Source: Tannerella sp. (lineage in GTDB: Bacteria; Bacteroidota; Bacteroidia; Bacteroidales; Tannerellaceae). From it: 18,334 nt of DNA. The notes beneath the pieces were generated by a model that worked only from the letters and a program-made list of their open reading frames with translations, was not told the origin of the DNA and searched no databases. Below are positions 1 to 6,645 of this stretch, one piece after another. Positions within the stretch are counted from its first letter, which is position 1; each line of letters starts with the position of its first letter. Location of the stretch: the NCBI GenBank assembly GCA_031259505.1, contig JAIRLL010000205.1, forward strand, positions 1-18,334, written 5' to 3'. Made by a program: the position numbers and the translations under genes.

Positions 1-22
1 TGAGTTTTCCTCATTTCGGGAA

Positions 23-69
23 ATTGCTGATGATACTCCCCTTTTTGGGTGATTGCCGATGATGCTCCC
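23..69. repeat. Short imperfect tandem repeat
   Basis: Two 18-bp copies, ATTGCTGATGATACTCCC at 23-40 and ATTGCCGATGATGCTCCC at 52-69, differ at two positions and lie 29 bp apart. They sit in the non-coding stretch downstream of sufC. Their function is unknown. With only two copies visible at the window edge, they may be the end of a longer repeat array. Confidence 0.5.
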
Positions 70-106
70 GTCATTTTCCCCTTGTTTATTTGAAAAATAT
101 AGGGTC

Positions 107-160
107 TCGCAATGACGGGAATACCCTTGCTGTCGGCAATGGCGTGCGCCGTCGTTGCGA
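107..160 (-). terminator. CGTCATTGCGA-type inverted repeat, possible sufC terminator
   Basis: The arms 107-118 and 149-160 pair over 12 bp with one mismatch. Read on the minus strand, the hairpin lies about 75 nt beyond the sufC stop and is followed by GACCCTATATTTTTC, a moderately U-rich run. The arm sequence and the nearby GAAGCAATCC (169-177) resemble a dispersed repeat seen in many bacterial genomes. The hairpin is therefore probably a repeat that may serve as a terminator. The 30-nt loop weakens the terminator reading. Apart from this and the small tandem repeat, nothing is recognised in 1-234. Confidence 0.4.
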
Positions 161-234
161 TCGGAGTGAAGCAATCCGGTAGAATAATGCCGCGAAATCA
201 CACCGCGCGCAGCATGCAACAATCGAAAGGCCGT

Positions 235-990
235 CTATTCTCCGTCCGCCTTTTCCTTAATCCAGTCATATCCTTTCTCTTCCAGTTCGAGCGCCAGTTC
301 CGGGCCGGCCGTGCGGACGATCCGTCCCCTGTAGAGCACGTGCACCACGTCGGGTCTGACGTAGTCGAGCAGTCGCTGGTAGTGGGTGATGACGATGACG
401 GCGCTGTCGGGCGTCTTCAGCCTGTTGACGCCGTGTGCAACGATGCGCAGGGCGTCGATGTCCAGCCCGCTGTCGGTCTCGTCGAGAATGGCCAGGCGCG
501 GATTGAGCATGGCCATCTGGAAGATTTCGTTACGTTTCTTTTCGCCGCCCGAAAACCCTTCGTTCACGCTGCGGCTTGTCAGTTTGTTGTCCAGTTCGAC
601 AATCTCGCGCTTCTCGCGCATCAGTTTCAGGAAGTCGGTAGCCGAAAGAGGCGGCCGGCCGCCGTATGCACGGTGCGCATTGACTGCGGCGCGCATGAAG
701 TTCACCATGCTCACGCCCGGAATCTCCACCGGATACTGGAAACTGAGGAAAATCCCTTCGCGGCTGCGGTCTTCGGCCGACAGTGCAAAGAGGTCTTTCC
801 CGAGAAACGAGACCGTTCCCTCCGTCACCTCAAACGCCGGATGACCCACCAGTACGCTGCTGAGCGTACTCTTGCCCGAACCGTTTGGCCCCATGATGGC
901 GTGTACCTCGCCCTTGCGTACGGTCAAATCCAGTCCTTTCAATATTTCTCTGCCGCTGACGGCTACATGCAAATTTCTTATCTCTAACAT
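235..990 (-). CDS. sufC: Fe-S cluster assembly ATPase SufC
   Basis: This cytoplasmic ABC ATPase of the SUF iron-sulfur cluster assembly machinery normally works in a SufBC2D complex, using ATP to drive cluster assembly on the SufB/SufD scaffold. At 251 residues it has normal SufC length. Visible motifs are Walker A GPNGSGKST (34-42), Q-loop Q85, the signature FSGGE (146-150) followed by KKRNE, which is typical of SufC, Walker B LAILDETDSGLD (166-177) and the switch histidine H203. The ATG at 990 starts the conserved MLEIRNLHV opening. The gene reads away from nusB. Neither sufB (no gene upstream in the same direction) nor sufD (nothing in the 234 nt downstream) is adjacent here, although these genes usually form an operon. 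A TACCTTTG -7 box lies about 100 nt upstream. The identification is secure. Confidence 0.97.
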   Translation of the reverse strand: MLEIRNLHVAVSGREILKGLDLTVRKGEVHAIMGPNGSGKSTLSSVLVGHPAFEVTEGTVSFLGKDLFALSAEDRSREGIFLSFQYPVEIPGVSMVNFMRAAVNAHRAYGGRPPLSATDFLKLMREKREIVELDNKLTSRSVNEGFSGGEKKRNEIFQMAMLNPRLAILDETDSGLDIDALRIVAHGVNRLKTPDSAVIVITHYQRLLDYVRPDVVHVLYRGRIVRTAGPELALELEEKGYDWIKEKADGE

Positions 991-1090
991 TTCGTGTTGT
1001 TACTGCATTATAATGAATGCCCGACCGCAAGAACCACGGACCAAGGCAAATAAAACGCCGCGAACATTCATCGCACATTATTTTTCTCTG

Positions 1091-1098
1091 CAAAGGTA
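1091..1098 (-). promoter_or_regulatory. Bacteroidota-type promoter -7 box for sufC
   Basis: CAAAGGTA on the plus strand reads TACCTTTG on the minus strand, a perfect match to the Bacteroidota sigma-ABfr -7 motif TAnnTTTG. It lies about 100 nt upstream of the sufC ATG, inside the sufC/nusB divergent region. No clear TTG-type -33 box was found at 19-21 nt, so the call rests on the -7 box and its position. Confidence 0.5.
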
Positions 1099-1192
1099 CG
1101 CTTTTTTCCGTATCGGACTTTGTGCGGAACGAATGATTCAAATCATCGCATTTCTTTTTTCTGAAAATTATTTTTCTGCCGGAGACGTATTG

Positions 1193-1215
1193 TTGCCAAA
1201 ACTTTGCTAACTTCG
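1193..1215 (+). promoter_or_regulatory. Possible nusB promoter
   Basis: TAACTTCG (1208-1215) matches TAnnTTTG with one mismatch and lies 40 nt before the nusB ATG. A TTG at 1193-1195 precedes it, but the spacer of about 12 nt is shorter than the usual 19-21. The region 991-1254 must hold a plus-strand promoter for nusB because sufC is divergent. This is the best candidate seen, but it is weak. Confidence 0.25.
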
Positions 1216-1254
1216 CAACCTCGTAACAGTAAATTTTAGAAACTTTTTTATACG

Positions 1255-2181
1255 ATGATTAATAGGATTTTAATCCGCATTAAAATATTGCAGATTGTTT
1301 TTGCCTGCTACCGGAACGGTAATGACAACCCGAAAGCGGCGGAAAACGAACTGCTTTTGAGCCTGCGAAAGTCTTACGACCTGTATCACTGTTTTCTTCT
1401 GCTGATAGTAGAAGTGACCCGCCTTCAGGAACGGAAACAGGATATGCGCAAGCATAAATATCACCCGACGGCAGAAGAACTGAATCCCAACATGCGTCTG
1501 GTAAATAACCGGTTTGCCCGCCAGATGGAAACAAACAGGATGCTGCAGCAGTACGTGAAAGAACGCGGCGTCTCGTGGGTTGACGAAATGGGATTTGTTA
1601 AAAAGGTGCTGGCTCTCATACTGGCGGCCGACTTTTACCGCGACTATGTGAACAGTGTGGAAGACTCCTACGAAGTCGACCGCGAATTTTGGCGTACCGT
1701 CTTCCGGCGGCTGATTTGCGGAAACGAAGAACTGGAGGATGCCCTCGAAGACATCAGCATCTACTGGAGCAACGACGTGGACATCGTCGAATCGTTCGTG
1801 ATTAAGACAATCAGGCGTTTCGAAGAATCGGAAGGCAGCCGGCAGGAACTGATGCCCATGTTCAAGGACAGCGAAGATTACGATTTCGCCGTCAACCTGT
1901 TTCGCCATACCTTGCGAAACGGCGACGAATATCGCAAACGGATCGTCAGCCACCTGAAAAACTGGGAAATGGAAAGAGTCGCCAGTATGGACTTGATTAT
2001 AATACAGGTGGCGCTTGCCGAGATCATGAATTTCCCCAAAATCCCGCTCAGTGTGACGCTGAACGAATATATCGACGCCGCCCGATATTACAGCACGCCC
2101 AAGAGCGCCACGTTCATCAATGCCGTCCTCGATTCGGTCGTGAAGGAATTAAAAAAAGAGAAACTGTTGCTGAAGGACTGA
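1255..2181 (+). CDS. nusB: Transcription antitermination factor NusB
   Basis: NusB binds boxA RNA with S10/NusE and supports antitermination, chiefly of rRNA operons. At 308 residues the protein is about twice as long as E. coli NusB, which fits the Bacteroidota form with a long helical N-terminal extension. The NusB fold lies in the C-terminal half, roughly residues 165-300. The diagnostic stretches there are KNWEMERVASMDLIIIQ, ALAEIMNFPKIPLSVTLNEY, and the final AARYYSTPKSATFINAVLD block. The start at ATG 1255 is the first in frame, and the N-terminus begins MINRILIRIKILQIVF as in related NusB proteins. The gene is followed 48 nt later by yajC, which has its own -7 box. It is cytoplasmic. 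Confidence 0.95.
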   Translation: MINRILIRIKILQIVFACYRNGNDNPKAAENELLLSLRKSYDLYHCFLLLIVEVTRLQERKQDMRKHKYHPTAEELNPNMRLVNNRFARQMETNRMLQQYVKERGVSWVDEMGFVKKVLALILAADFYRDYVNSVEDSYEVDREFWRTVFRRLICGNEELEDALEDISIYWSNDVDIVESFVIKTIRRFEESEGSRQELMPMFKDSEDYDFAVNLFRHTLRNGDEYRKRIVSHLKNWEMERVASMDLIIIQVALAEIMNFPKIPLSVTLNEYIDAARYYSTPKSATFINAVLDSVVKELKKEKLLLKD

Positions 2182-2199
2182 TTTTTTTTCGTACATTTG
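2167..2199 (+). promoter_or_regulatory. Promoter for yajC
   Basis: TACATTTG at 2192-2199 is a perfect TAnnTTTG -7 box. TTG at 2167-2169 lies 22 nt upstream as a possible -33 box, slightly further than the typical spacing. The start site would be about 2206, giving a leader of about 24 nt before the yajC ATG. The -33 box overlaps the 3' end of nusB, so yajC and the genes after it need not depend on nusB transcription. Confidence 0.55.
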
Positions 2200-2229
2200 C
2201 CGGGTAATAACATTTAAATATATTAGTCT

Positions 2230-2556
2230 ATGAACTTACTTAACGTGATACTTCAAACGGCAGCCGCTCAGGATCAGTCGGTTTGGGGAAAGTACAACGG
2301 CATTCTGATGCTTGTCGCCATCGTAGCGATATTCTATTTTCTGATGATTCGCCCGCAACAGAAACGTCAAAAAGACATTCAAAAAGCGCGCGAAGCCATG
2401 AAACCCGGAGACAAGGTAGTTACGGCCGGCGGCATTCATGGAAAAATCAAGGAAATAGCTGACACTGCGATTTTGATGGAAGTGGCCGAAGGCGTCCGCA
2501 TCCGCGTAGACAAGGCGTCGGTATATGCCTCGTCGGAAGACATTCAAACCAAATAA
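2230..2556 (+). CDS. yajC: Preprotein translocase accessory subunit YajC
   Basis: YajC is a small inner-membrane partner of SecDF in the Sec translocase. The 108-residue protein has the family layout: a short N-terminus, one transmembrane helix at about residues 24-40 (ILMLVAIVAIFYFLMI), immediately the hallmark RPQQK (41-45), then a small cytoplasmic domain with MKPGDKVVTAGGIHGKI. The ATG at 2230 follows an A/T-rich leader and a good promoter. The YbbR-like gene starts 15 nt after the stop, and the two are probably co-transcribed. Identification is secure. Confidence 0.95.
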   Translation: MNLLNVILQTAAAQDQSVWGKYNGILMLVAIVAIFYFLMIRPQQKRQKDIQKAREAMKPGDKVVTAGGIHGKIKEIADTAILMEVAEGVRIRVDKASVYASSEDIQTK

Positions 2557-2571
2557 AACTCCTTGCTGGTG

Positions 2572-3582
2572 ATGGCACGACTTGACATTCCGCTTCTTAT
2601 CAAGTCTGTATTTCGGAAAGTCAGGAACTTTTTCTTCAGGCAACAGTGGGAAGAGATCCTGATTTTTCTGAGTTTTTTATTGCTCTCGAGCGGCTTCTGG
2701 TATCTTGAAAGTTTGCAGGATGAATACGAAATAGAAGTTGCGATTCCGGTGAAATACAAGAATGTATCGCGAGATATCGTGCTTTCCGACAACAACCCGC
2801 AAACCCTGCTAGTCAAGATAAGAGATAAAGGCACTGTGTTGATTAACTACATGTGGTTTAACTCCTTTTCGCCCGTGGAAATAGACATGAAAGACGTCAT
2901 CACCGAAAAAACGCAGCACGTTTTTGCGGGAGAGAAAACCCTGGAATCCATCATATCGCGTCAGTTGATTTCATCCACCTCACTGCTGAATATTGATCCT
3001 CCGTCCATTCAGGCCGGTTATACTGCACTGATGCACAGAGATATGCCCGTGTCTGCCTGCGTGGATATCCGGACAGAACCCGGTTTTCAGCTTTCGGACG
3101 CCATCCGTATCAACCCGGCCAGAGTGCATGTCTATGCGCGCAACGCGATTCTGGACACTTTGTCTGCGATTGAAACAGAACTTATAGAACTGAAACGGGC
3201 CAGCAAAACCGTAACGCTTGCCGTGCGGCTGAAGCAAATTCCGAACGTGCAGGTAGAACCCGAAAAAGTGGAAGTGACGATTCCCGTCGAAGAATTTACG
3301 GAACGGCGCTTCCAGGTACCCGTCGGATGCAAAAACCTGCCTGCCACTTATAATCTGCGGGTATTCCCCTCGTCGGTCGAAGTAATATGCAATGTCCCCA
3401 TGTCCAGATATAAAGACCTGGAAAGCGACGACCTCAAGATACAGATTCCCTTTCAGGAATTTGATTCAAACCGCGCCTCCGGCGAATTGGATGTCCGCCT
3501 GACCCGACACCCCGCCTGGATCGCAAACCCGCAGATAAATCCCGGCACGGTCGAATTCATTCTGGAACATAAAAATCCATGA
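2572..3582 (+). CDS. YbbR-like domain membrane protein
   Basis: This is a YbbR/CdaR-like protein, recognised from its place between yajC and coaE and from its architecture. It has a short basic cytoplasmic N-terminus, one transmembrane helix at about residues 29-45 (ILIFLSFLLLSSGFWYL), then an extracytoplasmic part of about 290 residues made of beta-rich YbbR repeats, for example EIEVAIPVKYKNVSRD and RRFQVPVGCKNLPATY. Its role is not established in this phylum; in Firmicutes CdaR regulates the c-di-AMP cyclase, but nothing here ties this protein to that role. ATG 2572 is preferred; a TTG nine nt upstream is also in frame but less likely. The stop overlaps the coaE start (ATGA, 3579-3582), which indicates translational coupling. 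Confidence 0.85.
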   Translation: MARLDIPLLIKSVFRKVRNFFFRQQWEEILIFLSFLLLSSGFWYLESLQDEYEIEVAIPVKYKNVSRDIVLSDNNPQTLLVKIRDKGTVLINYMWFNSFSPVEIDMKDVITEKTQHVFAGEKTLESIISRQLISSTSLLNIDPPSIQAGYTALMHRDMPVSACVDIRTEPGFQLSDAIRINPARVHVYARNAILDTLSAIETELIELKRASKTVTLAVRLKQIPNVQVEPEKVEVTIPVEEFTERRFQVPVGCKNLPATYNLRVFPSSVEVICNVPMSRYKDLESDDLKIQIPFQEFDSNRASGELDVRLTRHPAWIANPQINPGTVEFILEHKNP

Positions 3583-4160
3583 CGACAATCGGCCTGACCG
3601 GAGGAATTGGAAGCGGCAAGTCGACAGTCGCCTCACTGTTTGCAGCATACGGCATCCCCGTCTACGTGGCCGACGACGCGGGGAAAAGGCTCGTGAACAC
3701 ATCGCCGAACCTGCGCAACCGGCTCACGTCTCTTCTGGGCGACGGCATTTACGGCAAAGACGGGCTGAACCGCCGCATGATGGCATCGCTTATCTTTAAT
3801 GATAAAAATCTGCTGGAAAGGGTGAACGCCATCATTCACCCCGAAATAGCAATTGATTTCGACCGATGGCTGGAACGGCAGACAGGACGGTATGCCGTAC
3901 TGGAATCGGCCATTTTGTTCGAATCGGGATTCGACGCCAAAGTGGAAGTTCGCCTCACTGTCCATGCGCCCGAAGCATTGCGGTTGCAGCGCGTGATTGC
4001 TCGCGAACAGACAACCGAAGCAGAAGTACGGCAGAGAATGAATAACCAGTTGCCGGACGAAATCAAAATGAAATATGCTGATTGCGTAATACTTAATGAC
4101 GATACACATGCATTGATTCCTCAGATGGAAAACTTCCTCGTCTGGCTGGATAATCGTTAA
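3579..4160 (+). CDS. coaE: Dephospho-CoA kinase
   Basis: CoaE phosphorylates the 3'-hydroxyl of dephospho-CoA with ATP, the last step of coenzyme A synthesis, in the cytoplasm. At 193 residues it is of normal length. The P-loop GLTGGIGSGKST spans residues 5-16. Further on come VYVADDAGKRL, the NAIIHPEI segment and AILFESGFDAKVE, which match the family's HP and (L/I)LFE motifs of the CoA-binding and lid regions, then RLQRVIAREQTTEAEVRQRMNNQ. The ATG overlaps the stop of the YbbR-like gene. The shared position in the operon is characteristic of Bacteroidota. Confidence 0.96.
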   Translation: MTTIGLTGGIGSGKSTVASLFAAYGIPVYVADDAGKRLVNTSPNLRNRLTSLLGDGIYGKDGLNRRMMASLIFNDKNLLERVNAIIHPEIAIDFDRWLERQTGRYAVLESAILFESGFDAKVEVRLTVHAPEALRLQRVIAREQTTEAEVRQRMNNQLPDEIKMKYADCVILNDDTHALIPQMENFLVWLDNR

Positions 4161-4216
4161 ATAATCTTTTATCGTTTTTTTAACCTGATAAATTACCGGC
4201 AATCTCATATTTTCAC

Positions 4217-4224
4217 TATATTTG
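4217..4224 (+). promoter_or_regulatory. -7 box upstream of the DUF5606 gene
   Basis: TATATTTG is a perfect TAnnTTTG match 37 nt before the preferred ATG at 4261. No convincing TTG -33 box is seen at the expected distance. The box helps decide the start of the gene: the first in-frame ATG, at 4222, lies inside the box and would be upstream of the predicted transcription start at about 4231. Confidence 0.5.
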
Positions 4225-4260
4225 TCATCCAAAGTAATAACGGACATAAATTATACGGAT

Positions 4261-4821
4261 ATGTTAAAAGAAATTCTCACGGTTTCAGGCAAACCGGGTT
4301 TATACAGGATGGTTTCCCAGGGAAAAAACATGATGATTCTGGAATCGTTGACAGACAAAAGACGGATTCCCGCATACAACAGGGATAAAGTCATTTCGCT
4401 GGGCGATATATCAATGTATTCTGTCGAAACGGAAACGCCCTTATATCAGGTGCTTAATGGCGTGAAAGCAAAAGAAGAAGGCAATCCTGTGTCAATAGAC
4501 CTGCACAAGGCTACGCCTGACGATCTGCGTGCCTATATGGTCGAAATACTGCCCGATTTCGACCGTAGCCGCGTCTATCCGACCGACATCAAGCGCATGT
4601 TGAACTGGTACAACACCCTGCTGAGCGTCGGCATCACCGATTTCGACCCGAAGAAAGAAGAAAATAAAGAGGAAGAAAAAGAAGACCCGGCAAAGGACGA
4701 ACTTAAAAAAAACGCTAAGACAGCAAAAACAGCAGCCTCCAAAGATGTTTCCGTGCCGAAGACTGCGGCCAGGACGCGACAACCCGTCGCCAAAACCACG
4801 CAACGTACGCGGCAGAAATAA
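4261..4821 (+). CDS. DUF5606 domain protein, function unknown
   Basis: This is a conserved Bacteroidota protein usually found after coaE. The 186-residue product has an N-terminal conserved domain, residues 1 to about 135, starting MLKEILTVSGKPGLYRMVSQ and continuing with MMILESLTDKRRIPAY and RDKVISLGDISMY. It ends in a strongly charged low-complexity tail (runs of Glu/Lys, then Lys/Ala/Thr/Arg). No catalytic motif or membrane segment is visible. The start at 4261 is chosen because the family begins at MLKEIL and because the upstream ATG (4222) falls in the -7 box. The molecular function is not known to me. The basic tail could contact nucleic acid, but that is only inference. Confidence 0.85.
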   Translation: MLKEILTVSGKPGLYRMVSQGKNMMILESLTDKRRIPAYNRDKVISLGDISMYSVETETPLYQVLNGVKAKEEGNPVSIDLHKATPDDLRAYMVEILPDFDRSRVYPTDIKRMLNWYNTLLSVGITDFDPKKEENKEEEKEDPAKDELKKNAKTAKTAASKDVSVPKTAARTRQPVAKTTQRTRQK

Positions 4822-4858
4822 AACAGGGCGACTGAGCGGAAGTCTCCTTAGCCTCCGA

Positions 4859-4887
4859 CCCCTCTCCACACAAGAGTGGGGTAGAGG
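4859..4887. repeat. Degenerate CCCCTCTCC-type palindromic repeat
   Basis: Between the DUF5606 gene and the radical SAM gene, CCCCTCTCC (4859-4867) faces GTGGGGTAGAGG (4876-4887), including the pairing arms CCTCT/AGAGG. It resembles the decayed palindromic spacer repeats common between bacterial genes. A run of similar composition occurs inside the N-terminal codons of tamL. The hairpin is too imperfect to call a terminator. Confidence 0.3.
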
Positions 4888-4910
4888 CGCTCGAAAAAAG
4901 ACAGTATATT

Positions 4911-6236
4911 ATGGGAAATTCAATAAACATCTATACGTTACACAATTATCGCAGCATTCCACAGACAGCCTCACTGCCTGCCGAAATGCTGCGGCATATC
5001 GAAGTGGTAGGGAGAGTGTTGCCGTTCAAAACAAATAATTATGTAGTCGATCAGTTGATAGACTGGTCGGATATTGAGAACGATCCGATTTTCACGCTGA
5101 ACTTTCCGCGGCGGGAAATGCTGGACAAAAAGCATTTTGCGGTTATCGAGAAAATGATGTCGCAGGAGGTTCCCAAAGAGGAAATAGACCGGATGGTGGA
5201 AAAGATACGCCTTGGATTGAATCCCAATCCGGCCGGACAGGAACACAACGTGCCTTACCTGGGCAAAATCAGGCTGAAAGGCATACAGCACAAATATCCC
5301 GAGACGGTGCTGTTTTTCCCCAGCCAGGGGCAGACCTGTCATGCTTACTGTACGTTCTGTTTTCGCTGGCCGCAGTTTTCGGGGATGAGCGCACTGAAAT
5401 TCGCAATGAAAGAAGTCGACCTGTTTCAACGCTACCTCCTCATTCACCGCGAAGTGACCGACATACTGTTCACGGGCGGCGACCCGATGGTAATGAACGC
5501 TTCCGCGCTGAATGCCTATATTGAGCCGTTGCTGTCGCCTGAGTTCAGTCACATCCGTTCAATCCGCATCGGAACGAAATCGTTGACATACTGGCCATAT
5601 CGCTTCCTGACCGACGCAGATAGCGACGACGTGATGCGTCTGTTCGACAAAATCATTTCCTCGGGGCGAAGTCTGTCCGTTCAGGCGCATTTCAACCATC
5701 CGAGGGAACTGTCGACCGACGCCGTCAGGCAAGCCATTGCACGCATCCGGTCTACAGGCGCGCAGATACGGACACAGTCTCCACTCCTGCGCCACATCAA
5801 CGACAGACCGGAACTCTGGAGCGAGATGTGGCGTACGCAGGTCGACCTCGGATGCATACCTTATTATATGTTTGTTGCACGCGATACGGGCGCCAGGCCG
5901 TTTTTCGAACTGCCGCTGGAAAAATGCTGGAACGTCTTCCGCAAGGCATACCGGCGTGTGAGCGGTCTTTGCCGCACGGTCAGAGGGCCGAGCATGAGCG
6001 ACCACGCAGGCAAAATCCAGGTACTCGGCGTGCAGGAGGTGAAGGGTGAAAAAGTGTTCGTACTGCGCTTTCTACAGGGACGTAATCCGAGTTGGGTAGA
6101 CATTCCGTTTTTCGCGGAATACGACCCTCACGCGACGTGGTTCAACCAGTTGAAACCGGCTTTCGGCGAAGAAAAATTCTTCTTCGAAGAGCACGGCGCG
6201 CGGCAACTCGTCACGAAACCTTTTCTTTTCGAATGA
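4911..6236 (+). CDS. KamA-family radical SAM protein (lysine 2,3-aminomutase-like)
   Basis: This is a radical SAM enzyme related to lysine 2,3-aminomutase, which uses a [4Fe-4S] cluster, S-adenosylmethionine and PLP to migrate an amino group. The 441-residue protein carries the cluster motif C143-HAY-C147-TF-C150, the SAM-contacting ILFTGGDPM about 40 residues later, and the family feature KSLTYWPYRFL. Classical KamA binds PLP through the lysine of PGGGGK near its C-terminus; that motif is absent. Lys368 in SDHAGKIQV stands at the equivalent place and could be the PLP lysine. The substrate is therefore uncertain: lysine, another amino acid or a protein lysine. The ATG at 4911 follows an 89-nt gap after DUF5606, with no clear promoter of its own. 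A hairpin terminator follows the stop. Confidence 0.85.
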   Translation: MGNSINIYTLHNYRSIPQTASLPAEMLRHIEVVGRVLPFKTNNYVVDQLIDWSDIENDPIFTLNFPRREMLDKKHFAVIEKMMSQEVPKEEIDRMVEKIRLGLNPNPAGQEHNVPYLGKIRLKGIQHKYPETVLFFPSQGQTCHAYCTFCFRWPQFSGMSALKFAMKEVDLFQRYLLIHREVTDILFTGGDPMVMNASALNAYIEPLLSPEFSHIRSIRIGTKSLTYWPYRFLTDADSDDVMRLFDKIISSGRSLSVQAHFNHPRELSTDAVRQAIARIRSTGAQIRTQSPLLRHINDRPELWSEMWRTQVDLGCIPYYMFVARDTGARPFFELPLEKCWNVFRKAYRRVSGLCRTVRGPSMSDHAGKIQVLGVQEVKGEKVFVLRFLQGRNPSWVDIPFFAEYDPHATWFNQLKPAFGEEKFFFEEHGARQLVTKPFLFE

Positions 6237-6244
6237 ACGCTGCG

Positions 6245-6286
6245 GCTCCTTCACCACCCAATGCTCATCGGGTGAAGGAGCATTTT
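6245..6286 (+). terminator. Intrinsic terminator of the radical SAM gene
   Basis: GCTCCTTCACC (6245-6255) pairs perfectly over 11 bp with GGTGAAGGAGC (6271-6281), with a 15-nt loop and ATTTTC after the stem. It begins 8 nt past the stop codon. If the downstream 4.47-kb block is an insertion, this hairpin originally lay in a roughly 68-bp gap between two convergent genes, so it may once have served tamL too. There is, however, no U-run on the minus-strand side. Confidence 0.75.
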
Positions 6287-6301
6287 CCCGGACAGTCCCT
6301 A

Positions 6302-6309
6302 AAATCAGA
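6302..6309. repeat. Left 8-bp direct repeat flanking the mobile block
   Basis: AAATCAGA directly abuts the first base of the block at 6310. The identical octamer directly abuts its last base at 10776 (10777-10784). The pair has the form of a target-site duplication. Confidence 0.7.
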
Positions 6310-6421
6310 GGTGGTGATATAAAAAGTATGCTGATGTAATTTAGGAATAAAAAATAAATAAGGTATAACAAGTATGCTAAAGTACGAGGTCATCAAATCA
6401 GGTAAAAAAAGGTACAGTAAA

Positions 6422-6443
6422 AAGCATCCCGTCAGGGATGCTT
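6422..6443. repeat. REP-like hairpin 1 in MITE-B
   Basis: AAGCATCCC (6422-6430) pairs perfectly with GGGATGCTT (6435-6443) around a GTCA loop. Confidence 0.75.
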
Positions 6444-6474
6444 CGCCCGGTAGAATGAGCAATATCATCCTCTC

Positions 6475-6495
6475 TTGCATCCCTGCGGGATGCAA
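6475..6495. repeat. REP-like hairpin 2 in MITE-B
   Basis: TTGCATCCC (6475-6483) pairs perfectly with GGGATGCAA (6487-6495) around a TGC loop. It shares the GCATCCC/GGGATGC core with hairpin 1, so the two are a duplicated module. Confidence 0.75.
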
Positions 6496-6614
6496 AAAAG
6501 ATTGTCGCAAAAAAATCTTATACCTTATTTATTTCACATTCCTTAATAATACATAGCTATTACTGATTTATGTATAAACGAATTGAGTCTGCATACTTTT
6601 TTTGCCCGACCATA

Positions 6615-6645
6615 TTGTTTTTGCATAAAAAAATGATTACTTTTG
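6615..6645 (+). promoter_or_regulatory. Promoter of the T9SS cargo gene
   Basis: TTG at 6615-6617 and TACTTTTG at 6638-6645 are spaced 20 nt apart, a good match to the Bacteroidota -33/-7 pattern. The start site would be about 6652, leaving a leader of about 260 nt before the ATG at 6913. The leader opens with a small stem TTGTAT/ATACAA (6643-6661). No known riboswitch is recognised, and a 78-codon reading frame at 6665-6901 has no protein-like features. The promoter lies just inside the truncated end of MITE-A, so it travels with the gene. Confidence 0.6.

Larger units (their letters stand above)
6344..6542. mobile_element. MITE-B, nested in the left MITE-A copy
   Basis: This 199-bp non-autonomous element is bounded by imperfect 24-bp terminal inverted repeats (21 of 24 match), GGAATA... 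at the left and ...ATTCC at the right, both including AAATAAATAAGGTATA or its complement. TTA is duplicated at 6341-6343 and 6543-6545. The uninterrupted sequence GTAATTTAATAATAC survives at 10631-10645 in the other MITE-A copy, which defines the insertion exactly. It contains two REP-like hairpins. The short reading frame inside it looks non-coding. Confidence 0.85.
6310..6599 (+). mobile_element. MITE-A, left copy (interrupted and truncated)
   Basis: The sequence at 6310-6343 and 6546-6599 matches the right copy at 10605-10776 almost base for base. It differs in three ways. A 199-bp MITE-B sits between the two parts. A 71-bp internal segment (10662-10732 of the other copy) is missing. The right terminal repeat stops after GCATACTTT, where the right copy continues ATACATCACCACC. 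It has no coding capacity. Confidence 0.75.

Noticed and set aside
112..987. 291-codon open frame on the plus strand over sufC
   Set aside because: It is antisense to sufC, whose motifs are unambiguous. Its translation has no recognisable domain and is rich in His/Val/Arg, as expected of an opposite-strand frame.
4222..4260. Upstream ATG extending the DUF5606 protein by 13 residues
   Set aside because: The ATG overlaps the -7 box TATATTTG, and the family begins at MLKEIL.
6374..6556. 60-codon open frame in MITE-B
   Set aside because: It reads across the REP-like hairpins and out through the terminal repeat into MITE-A. Peptides of this kind are by-products of the repeat.
6310..6599. Direct repeats 6310-6599 / 10605-10776 as phage-like attachment sites
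   Set aside because: The copies have terminal inverted repeats and different internal lengths, and no integrase is encoded between them. A MITE explanation fits better.
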